From: an uncultured Methanobrevibacter sp. | Lineage (GTDB): Archaea; Methanobacteriota; Methanobacteria; Methanobacteriales; Methanobacteriaceae | Length of the DNA: 13,384 nucleotides | Assembly: GCA_900319985.1 (NCBI GenBank) | Contig: ONQL01000055.1 | Span: forward strand, 1-13,384 | Direction of reading: 5' to 3' | Part shown: positions 7,687 through 12,903 of the stretch, in pieces | Position numbering within the stretch: position 1 is the first letter of the stretch | Layout of the letters: every line of letters starts with the position of its first letter | Translations under genes and position numbers: made by a program | Notes under the pieces: generated by a model | Database searches by the model: none | Seen by the model: the letters and a program-made list of their open reading frames with translations, nothing else | What the model was told of the DNA's origin: nothing

Positions 7687-7697
7687 TTGCTCTTTTT
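7673..7697. terminator. hairpin plus T-run shared by convergent alba and PHP genes
   Basis: The inverted repeat AAAAGAG (7673-7679) / CTCTTTT (7690-7696) has a 10-nt loop and spans the end of alba. On the plus strand it ends in a 5-T run; on the minus strand it also reads into a T-run. It could therefore terminate both convergent transcripts. A stem-loop is not required in archaea, so the role is inferred. Confidence 0.45.
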
Positions 7698-8355
7698 AAT
7701 CAAATTTCTTTAAAACATTTTTTTCAAAAAGATATTTAGAAAGTAGAATGTTCGATGTTCCTTTTCCATGAGCCTCTACATTATTTTTTTTGATAGCTTT
7801 CAAAACACTTTCTATATCTTTCTCACATTTTATTAGACTATAGCAATCACCTACAAATTTATAATAGTGTGCATCACTTGCACCCAATGATGGCATGTTT
7901 TCCTTTTGTGACAGATTTTTTGCCTTGTTATTGCAGTATCCTAGAATAAATCTTGCATTTTTTGTTTCGATTGCATCAATTTTCAGGTCTTTATAGTCTG
8001 TTTTGTGCAGCAGGCCATGTCTATAAAAACAGTATGGATGAGGTATTATTGCAAGACCCCCCAAATCATGAATTTTGTCTATTGTTTCTTGAGGACTTAA
8101 GTCTCTAGGTATGTTTTCCTCACACCCAAAACCAAGAATATGACCATCAGTTGATGAAATTTCTATGGATGGAATTGCCAATATATCTGTGTTTCTAGTT
8201 TTTTTCAAAACTTCGCTGGTTCCGTCGACAGTGTTGTGATCACTTATTGCGATGATGTCAATGTTTTCACTTTTTGCAGTCTTTAGTATGTCATCGATTT
8301 TTGCATGTGAATCCGGTGAATATTCGCTGTGGATGTGGGAGTCCATTTTTAGCAT
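7696..8355 (-). CDS. PHP-domain metal-dependent phosphoesterase
   Basis: A 219-residue single-domain PHP protein. The four signature motifs are complete: HIHSEYS (H7, H9), ISDHNT (D39, H40), E65 followed by GHILGFG (H72), IPHPY (H106), and GASDAHY (D161, H163). These would coordinate a multinuclear metal site and cleave a phosphoester. Short archaeal PHP proteins of this kind act on small phosphomonoesters or nucleotides, but the substrate is not readable here. The start at 8355 gives MLKMDSHIHS; an internal ATG (8344-8346) would give MDSHIHS. It lies 1 bp after the DUF1786 gene and shares its transcript. A possible ribosome binding site (AGGT) lies inside the preceding gene. Confidence 0.85.
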   Translation of the reverse strand: MLKMDSHIHSEYSPDSHAKIDDILKTAKSENIDIIAISDHNTVDGTSEVLKKTRNTDILAIPSIEISSTDGHILGFGCEENIPRDLSPQETIDKIHDLGGLAIIPHPYCFYRHGLLHKTDYKDLKIDAIETKNARFILGYCNNKAKNLSQKENMPSLGASDAHYYKFVGDCYSLIKCEKDIESVLKAIKKNNVEAHGKGTSNILLSKYLFEKNVLKKFD

Positions 8356-8356
8356 T

Positions 8357-9388
8357 TTATCTACCTAATATTGTTTCTATCAAACCTACTGTTCCTGTCA
8401 TCATCACATCTCCTCCTGGAGCTGCATGATGCCAGTCAAGATTTGTTTTTTCTATCAGTTCTCTTTTAGGACCGCTCACGATTACCTTTTCAATTTCAGA
8501 TATAGGATTTAGGACATGTGCTCCATGACCATGGTCATCATAAACCTCTTTATTTGTTATTTCTCCTGATGCCAATCTTTTGATGTACCTTTCAAGAGAC
8601 TCACCAGTCAGGCTTGAAGTGTGATGTTCAAACACTCCCTGTATTTTCCCGTTTTCTATTGATGCTGCTGTAGTATGTCCGTTACCGATATCGATTACAA
8701 TGAAGCTGTTCAGACTTTTAGCTATTTCATCGAAACACATTCCTGCTATTGATGCGAATTTTGTATCCATTAACAATGGAATTTCCTCGATTCCCTCTTT
8801 TTCAATTGTTCTTCTTACAGCCTGCATTCTTGTGTAATATTCGGGGAGGTTGTCTGTAAAACCAAATTCCAATGGTGAAATCGGTTCTGATATTTTTTCT
8901 CTGATTTTTTCAAACCTGAAGTCCCTGTCTCCTATGTTTTCATTGTATCCGTGATCCTGAACTGCAATGGCAATCTTGTCAAAGTCAAACTCCAAATCAT
9001 ATCCCAATAAAAATTCAGCAAGTTTTGTTATATTTATATCAGCCATTCTTATTCTAGTATAGCCTTTGTAGTCATTTCCCTCTTCAGCGATTTCAATTCC
9101 GTATGATTTAACCTGATTCAAATCGTCACGTATGGTTCTTGCACACAATGGTTCCATCACTACCTTGTATCCTTTTTCCATATGTTCCAGGAGGCTTTTT
9201 TTGATTTTTCCTCCGCCCATTATTTCCCCTTCAAAATAAATGTCGTTTTCAATTTCCCTGATTTTTTGGGAAATGTACAGGTGTGGAGAAGGCAAAACAA
9301 GTTTTATTGAATTTTCCAACTCTTTTTCCGTATCGTAAATCATCATGTCCTGTGTTCCGGTTCCAACATCAATAGCTAAAATTCTCAT
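8357..9388 (-). CDS. DUF1786 family protein with actin/hexokinase-like (ASKHA) nucleotide-binding fold
   Basis: A 343-residue protein starting MRILAIDVGTGTQDMMIYD. The phosphate-1 loop DVGTGTQD (7-14), a second loop VIDIGNGHTTA (231-241), and a late APGGDVMMTGTVGL (323-336) are what an ASKHA ATPase-like fold requires. The family is archaeal and is often labelled a putative pyruvate-formate-lyase-activating enzyme, but I see no radical-SAM CxxxCxxC motif, so that label is not supported. A His-rich segment DDHGHGAHV (284-292) could bind metal. The frame stays open upstream to 9520, but that extension would overlap the trpB2 start and promoter; the ATG at 9386-9388 begins exactly at the conserved domain. 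Role unknown. It is co-transcribed with the PHP gene. Confidence 0.78.
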   Translation of the reverse strand: MRILAIDVGTGTQDMMIYDTEKELENSIKLVLPSPHLYISQKIREIENDIYFEGEIMGGGKIKKSLLEHMEKGYKVVMEPLCARTIRDDLNQVKSYGIEIAEEGNDYKGYTRIRMADINITKLAEFLLGYDLEFDFDKIAIAVQDHGYNENIGDRDFRFEKIREKISEPISPLEFGFTDNLPEYYTRMQAVRRTIEKEGIEEIPLLMDTKFASIAGMCFDEIAKSLNSFIVIDIGNGHTTAASIENGKIQGVFEHHTSSLTGESLERYIKRLASGEITNKEVYDDHGHGAHVLNPISEIEKVIVSGPKRELIEKTNLDWHHAAPGGDVMMTGTVGLIETILGR

Positions 9389-9403
9389 GTTTTTTAAATT
9401 GTT

Positions 9404-9417
9404 CTTTATATTATTAA
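9404..9417 (-). promoter_or_regulatory. candidate TATA element for the DUF1786-PHP operon
   Basis: On the minus strand this reads TTAATAATATAAAG, centred about 23 bp before the ATG at 9388. No Shine-Dalgarno is visible, so the transcript may have little or no leader. Moderately weak evidence in AT-rich DNA. Confidence 0.35.
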
Positions 9418-9426
9418 TAATTAAAG

Positions 9427-9462
9427 TGTACATTTTTGTACAACAAAGCTTTAAATAGTACA
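9427..9462 (+). promoter_or_regulatory. TGTACA (TRP-box-like) operator array upstream of trpB2
   Basis: Two perfect TGTACA palindromes (9427-9432 and 9437-9442) are followed by a one-mismatch copy AGTACA (9457-9462) that overlaps the end of the TATA box. Start-to-start distances are 10 and 20 bp, so all three lie on the same face of the helix. In Methanothermobacter thermautotrophicus the tryptophan-responsive repressor TrpY binds TGTACA TRP boxes in the trp operon region and at trpB2. The same arrangement in front of trpB2 here supports TrpY-type repression. The repressor gene is not in this window. Confidence 0.72.
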
Positions 9463-9480
9463 TTAATAATATTAATATAC
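9450..9480 (+). promoter_or_regulatory. trpB2 TATA box and probable leaderless start
   Basis: TTTAAATA (9450-9457) is centred about 27 bp before the trpB2 ATG. Transcription would begin at or next to the ATG, and there is no purine-rich ribosome binding site in 9463-9480 (only A and T apart from a final C). Confidence 0.55.
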
Positions 9481-10782
9481 ATGACTTATAAAATTGAATT
9501 ATCATCAGATGAAGTGCCAAAGACCTGGTACAATATGCTTGCTGATTTGCCTGTTCCGCTTCCGGCTCCTAAAAACAGTGAGGGCAAAGACCAAATTGCT
9601 GCTTTACAATTGGCTTTCACAAAGGCTGGACTTGAACAGGAATTTGCAACTGACCGTTATATTACTATACCAAAAGAAGTTAGAGAATTGTATATGGAAA
9701 TGGGTAGACCATCTCCATTGGTCAGGGCCAATAAACTTGAAGAATATTTAAATACTCCTGCTAAAATTTATTTCAAAAGGGAAGATTCTTCACCTACCGG
9801 TTCACACAAGTTGAACTCTGCAATACCTCAGGCTTATTTTGCTAAAAAGGAAGGTGTCGAACGATTGACTACAGAAACTGGTGCAGGCCAATGGGGTACT
9901 GCTTTATCTCTTGCATGTAATTTATTAGGTATTGACTGTACAGTCTATATGGTTAAAGTTTCATTCAACCAGAAACCGGACAGAAAAAACATCATGCACA
10001 TTTATGACAGTGAAATATTTGCTTCACCAAGTGAAAATACAAAAGTAGGCCGTCAAATTTTAGCTGAAAATCCAGACCATCCTGGTTCATTGGGTGTAGC
10101 TATTTCCGAAGCTATGGAAGAGGCTTTGGAAAAGGATGAAGTCAAATACTCTTTAGGTAGTGTTTTAAACCATGTCATGTTACATCAAACTGTCATAGGC
10201 CAGGAATTAAAAACCCAATTGGAAATTGCTGAAGAAGAGCCTGATGTCATGATTGCATGTGCGGGTGGAGGAAGTAACTTAGCTGGTTCACTTTTCCCAT
10301 TCATTAAGGATAAAATTGACGGAAACTCAGATACTCAATTTATCGCTGTTGAACCTAGTGCCTGTCCAACTCTTACTGAAGGTACCTATGATTATGATTT
10401 TGGTGATTCCAATGAATTTACTCCAATGCTCAAGATGTTTACACTAGGACACGACTTTGTTGCTCCTACTGTTCATGCAGGTGGATTAAGATATCACGGA
10501 ATGTCTCCAATTGTTTCACTTTTAACTAAAGAAGGTTATATTGAACCTAGATCAGCTCATCAAAGGGACTGTTTCAGTGCAGGAATTACCTTTGCTCGTA
10601 ATCAGGGTATTGTTCCGGCTCCCGAAACCACTCATGCAATTAAGGTTGCTATTGATGAAGCAATTAAGTGCAAAGAGACTGGTGAAGAAAAAACCATTGT
10701 TATGAACTTCTCAGGCCATGGAATGTTGGATTTAAAAGGATATGCTAGCTATTTTGAAGGAACTATGCAAAATGCTAAATAA
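9481..10782 (+). CDS. trpB2: tryptophan synthase beta chain, TrpB2 type
   Basis: A 433-residue PLP enzyme that condenses indole and serine to tryptophan. The PLP lysine is K110 in PTGSHKLNSA, the catalytic Glu is E132 in TTETGAGQWG, and the phosphate-binding loop is GGGSN (262-266). The N-terminal extension (TWYNMLADLPVPLPAP) and the RPSPLVRANKLEEYL segment mark the TrpB2 group rather than TrpB1, which pairs tightly with TrpA. TrpB2 often acts alone and may salvage indole. No trpA or other trp gene is adjacent. The frame is open to 9436, but the ATG at 9481 fits both the protein family and the TATA spacing. The TGTACA boxes upstream suggest tryptophan repression. Confidence 0.93.
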   Translation: MTYKIELSSDEVPKTWYNMLADLPVPLPAPKNSEGKDQIAALQLAFTKAGLEQEFATDRYITIPKEVRELYMEMGRPSPLVRANKLEEYLNTPAKIYFKREDSSPTGSHKLNSAIPQAYFAKKEGVERLTTETGAGQWGTALSLACNLLGIDCTVYMVKVSFNQKPDRKNIMHIYDSEIFASPSENTKVGRQILAENPDHPGSLGVAISEAMEEALEKDEVKYSLGSVLNHVMLHQTVIGQELKTQLEIAEEEPDVMIACAGGGSNLAGSLFPFIKDKIDGNSDTQFIAVEPSACPTLTEGTYDYDFGDSNEFTPMLKMFTLGHDFVAPTVHAGGLRYHGMSPIVSLLTKEGYIEPRSAHQRDCFSAGITFARNQGIVPAPETTHAIKVAIDEAIKCKETGEEKTIVMNFSGHGMLDLKGYASYFEGTMQNAK

Positions 10783-10791
10783 TCCTTCTTT

Positions 10792-10801
10792 ATTTTTTTT
10801 T
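10792..10801 (+). terminator. oligo-T terminator after trpB2
   Basis: A 9-T run (10793-10801) directly follows the trpB2 stop, which is typical for archaeal termination. Confidence 0.5.
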
Positions 10802-10811
10802 AGATTTCTTT

Positions 10812-10833
10812 AGTTATAACTTATAACTTATAC
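10812..10833. repeat. short heptad repeat block downstream of trpB2
   Basis: Three 7-bp units with C/G at 10813, 10820 and 10827. The 17-mer AGTTATAACTTATAACT (10812-10828) is identical to 801-817 in the first intergenic region. It is the same unit as the long array that starts about 210 bp downstream. Confidence 0.75.
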
Positions 10834-11042
10834 TTATTTTTTTTCACTTGAAATATATGTTTAAATTCTTTTGTTTTCTTATTTTATTTCTTATTTATTT
10901 TCATTTGAAATTCTACTTTATTTATTTTGATTGATTTATTTCTTATTAATTAAACCCTTTTTATTTTATTTTTTGATTGATTTAAATTGAATTTTTTTCT
11001 TTCTTCTAATTTATTCATTCGAAGTTTTAATTATTTTAATTA
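10834..11042. other. AT-rich non-coding gap between trpB2 and the heptad array
   Basis: I see no gene here. It holds mostly T-rich sequence, an exact 14-nt direct repeat TTTTGATTGATTTA (10925-10938 and 10971-10984), and three related dyads of the form TTCAYTTGAAA or TTCATTCGAAG. It may be part of the regulatory or partition-site region upstream of parA. Confidence 0.5.
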
Positions 11043-11370
11043 TAACTTATAACTTCTACTTTATTAGTAATAACTTCCAAGTGTTAACAAATAAGTAATA
11101 AGTTATTTGTGAAAACAAATACTTTATAAGATAGAAGTTATAAAATATAACTTATTTGTTAAAAGTTAGTTATGATAAGTTATTTCTTAAAACTTATTTT
11201 TTATAATTTAGAAGTTTTAACTTAAAACTTAATTCCTATCCCTTAGAAGTTAGAACTGATAAGAATAACTTAATTCTTTTAACTTATACTGAATAACTTC
11301 AACGTTATTCTTTAGAACTTTGAATTTTTAAGTTATGAATCATAACTGGTAACTTAAAACTTATCAGATA
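11043..11370. repeat. long degenerate 7-bp tandem array (TAASTTA), candidate centromere-like site
   Basis: Read in 7-bp steps from 11043, the sequence forms 32 units to 11266, then one 1-bp slip, then 15 units to 11370. The unit consensus is TAASTTA (S = C or G; palindromic). By hand count, 37 of 47 units carry C or G at the central position, in DNA that is otherwise nearly all A/T. The exact hexamers TAACTT (9 copies) and AAGTTA (6 copies) each keep a single mod-7 register on either side of the slip. A 13-bp inverted repeat (11084-11096 / 11150-11162) is embedded. The array ends at the parA ribosome binding site. Regular arrays like this are typical of centromere or operator sites for partition proteins; the function is inferred. 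Confidence 0.82.
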
Positions 11371-11385
11371 AAGGAGAATTCGTTA

Positions 11386-12072
11386 ATGAGTGAAGTAATT
11401 GCGGTGATGAATCAAAAAGGAGGTTGTGGAAAGACAACAACTGTTGTTAATACTGCAACATCCCTTGCTGTTATGGGTAAATCTGTTTTGGTTGTCGATA
11501 TGGATCCTCAAGCTAATGCTACAACTAGTTTTGGGATTGATAAAACCAAAATAGAAAATACAATTTATGATGCTATCATAGGGGATATTAGTATTAAAAA
11601 AGCAACAATTCCTACGTTTATAAAAAATTTGTTTATTATCCCAAGTAATATATCCCTTAGTGGTGCAGGAATGGAACTTTCCAAACGTGAAAATTACCAT
11701 GTTGTATTAAAAGATACTCTTGAAGACGTCATACCGTTATTCGACTACATATTCATTGATTTACCTCCTTCCTTAGGTGTAATTACTGTCAATGCATTAG
11801 TAGCTTCCGATAGTGTTTTAATACCTATCCAAGCTGAGTATTATGCTTTAGAAGGAGTGGCAGATTTAATTAATACAATAAAATTAGTCGAAAAAAGACT
11901 TAGAAGTCCAACACCTATTAAAGGAATTCTCCTTACTTTATTTGATAAAAGAACTAGACTTAGTAAGGATGTACACAAAGAACTCAAAAATTACTTCGGC
12001 GGAACCGATTTATTGTTTAAGACAATAATCCCTAGAAATATCAGATTGGCTGAAGCACTAAAGCTTATTTAA
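11386..12072 (+). CDS. parA: ParA/Soj-type partition ATPase, C-terminus truncated by frameshift
   Basis: A 228-residue MinD/ParA ATPase very close in pattern to bacterial Soj. It has deviant Walker A KGGCGKTT (11-18; Cys where Val is usual), the Walker A' segment VLVVDMDPQANAT (34-46), Walker B YIFIDLPPSLG (121-131), and the adenine-loop region IIPRNIRLAEA (214-224). It should form ATP-dependent dimers on DNA and help segregate DNA. After RLAEA the frame runs four codons to TAA (12070-12072), whereas Soj proteins continue about 35 residues. A typical tail is present in another frame up to 12113, so about 17 residues plus the frame have been lost. AAAGGAG (11370-11376) supports the ATG. The gene directly follows the heptad array and precedes its probable partner gene. 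ATPase activity may be impaired. Confidence 0.85.
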   Translation: MSEVIAVMNQKGGCGKTTTVVNTATSLAVMGKSVLVVDMDPQANATTSFGIDKTKIENTIYDAIIGDISIKKATIPTFIKNLFIIPSNISLSGAGMELSKRENYHVVLKDTLEDVIPLFDYIFIDLPPSLGVITVNALVASDSVLIPIQAEYYALEGVADLINTIKLVEKRLRSPTPIKGILLTLFDKRTRLSKDVHKELKNYFGGTDLLFKTIIPRNIRLAEALKLI

Positions 12073-12113
12073 GATTAGCAAAAGAGATTCTTAAAAGAGA
12101 TGGAGAGGATTAG
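12060..12113 (+). pseudogene. displaced C-terminal remnant of parA
   Basis: Starting at AAA (12060-12062), this frame reads K, then AYLRLAKEILKRDGED, then TAG at 12111-12113, directly abutting the ATG of the next gene. This is what the last helix of a Soj protein looks like (compare xxYLxLAKEI). It is out of frame with parA by an amount that implies a loss of 3n+1 nucleotides; about 52 fits the Soj family length. The join lies around 12056-12060. Confidence 0.72.
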
Positions 12114-12716
12114 ATGGCTAGAAAAGGGCTGGGAAAAGGTTTAGATTCATTAATTCCTAATTTTTATAATGAGGATTTTGATAGCAATTCTCCTCAATCC
12201 CTTGAAGACATGTTAAACGAGGATTCTCCTGAAGAAAAAGAAGATTCTAATGATTCAATAGATGAAGTAGAAGATTCTGGAAAAGAAGAAAATATTTTTG
12301 ACCAAATCGAAAAGGAAAGAGAAGAAGCTGAAAAAACAGATGAAGAATCCACTGAAGAACTTTCCGATGACAATGAAGAAGAAATAGAAGAGGAGGTTTC
12401 CCAAAATGTTGAAGAAAGCGAGCAATCTGAGGATGCTGATAAAACATCCGAAGACATTCGCAGCGATATACATAGCGAAGAAAGCGTACAAATACCACAA
12501 GAAGTCAAAATCCAGGAAGAACATGTAGCTGAAGTTAAGGAAATTGTTGACAAAAATCCAAGGATTACTTTATGGTCTTCCAGATCTTCTGCGGTTTTCA
12601 GATATCTGAGAAAAACCGAACCTGAATTCAGTATTTCAAAAGAAGCTTCAATTTTAATAGAAGAGGCGGTTTCCAAAAAATACCCTGAAATTTGGGCATT
12701 GTTTGAAGATTTATAA
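12114..12716 (+). CDS. ParB-N-motif protein with acidic linker and possible RHH C-terminus (candidate ParA partner)
   Basis: 200 residues in three parts. Residues 1-16, MARKGLGKGLDSLIPN, match the N-terminal ParA-stimulating peptide of bacterial ParB/Spo0J (RGLGxGLxxLIP). Residues 17-148 are extremely acidic and Ser/Glu-rich, so probably disordered. Residues 149-200 form a compact segment: a strand-like RITLW, a first helix SSAVFRYLRKTEPE, and a second helix SISKEASILIEEAVSKKYPEIWALF. This order fits a ribbon-helix-helix DNA-binding fold, though no classic signature proves it. The ParB nuclease-like/CTPase and HTH domains are absent. GGAGAGG (12102-12108) precedes the ATG, and the gene originally abutted the parA stop. 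I infer an adaptor that joins ParA to DNA, perhaps to the heptad array. I know no named family for it. Confidence 0.72.
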   Translation: MARKGLGKGLDSLIPNFYNEDFDSNSPQSLEDMLNEDSPEEKEDSNDSIDEVEDSGKEENIFDQIEKEREEAEKTDEESTEELSDDNEEEIEEEVSQNVEESEQSEDADKTSEDIRSDIHSEESVQIPQEVKIQEEHVAEVKEIVDKNPRITLWSSRSSAVFRYLRKTEPEFSISKEASILIEEAVSKKYPEIWALFEDL

Positions 12717-12730
12717 TTTTTATTTTTTTT
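12717..12730 (+). terminator. oligo-T terminator after the parA operon
   Basis: T-rich tract with an 8-T run (12723-12730) directly after the stop of the ParA-partner gene. Confidence 0.45.
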
Positions 12731-12742
12731 CTATTCAGTATA

Positions 12743-12803
12743 TTTTCAATATATTTTATTCGATTTTTTTACACTTGAAATTGTATACTCGATATATTGA
12801 AAA
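12743..12803. repeat. 12-bp perfect inverted repeat between convergent genes
   Basis: TTTTCAATATAT (12743-12754) and ATATATTGAAAA (12792-12803) are perfect complements separated by 37 nt, with a small TACA/TGTA dyad inside. It lies in the 187-bp gap between the parA operon and the convergent radical SAM gene, which otherwise shows only T-rich sequence. It may be a bidirectional terminator or a protein-binding dyad. Confidence 0.5.
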
Positions 12804-12903
12804 AATCTATTTTATAATCAAATATACTATTTTTATAATCTATTTTTTTATTCATATTTTGATGGGTATGAGTCTTATCTATAAAAATAAGCTATCATAC
12901 ATT

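Noticed and set aside
9436..9480. Upstream start for trpB2
   Set aside because: The added residues are encoded by the TATA box and operator region, while the ATG at 9481 matches the family N-terminus and the expected transcription start.
9389..9520. N-terminal extension of the DUF1786 protein
   Set aside because: The extra 44 residues are hydrophobic low-complexity sequence that would overlap the trpB2 start and the TGTACA boxes; the conserved domain starts exactly at the ATG at 9388.
11043..11370. CRISPR array
   Set aside because: The repeat unit is 7 bp, contiguous and degenerate with no spacers, and no cas gene is nearby.
11043..11370. Replication origin with ORB elements
   Set aside because: No cdc6/orc1 gene is adjacent and I see no G-rich ORB/mini-ORB motif; an origin nearby but outside the window cannot be excluded.
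11383..11700. 105-residue minus-strand open frame opposite the start of parA
   Set aside because: It is a shadow of the well-conserved parA coding frame, with no ribosome binding site or family pattern.
12050..12075. Programmed -1 frameshift joining parA to its displaced tail
   Set aside because: No X-XXY-YYZ slippery heptamer is seen at the join, and a simple shift would still lack about 17 residues that Soj proteins need; a deletion is the simpler reading.
12194..12676. 160-residue Ser-rich open frame on the minus strand (and two shorter ones in the same place)
   Set aside because: It is the mirror image of the Glu/Ser-rich linker of the ParA-partner gene; GAA/GAG codons read backwards as TTC/CTC. 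There is no ribosome binding site and no family resemblance.
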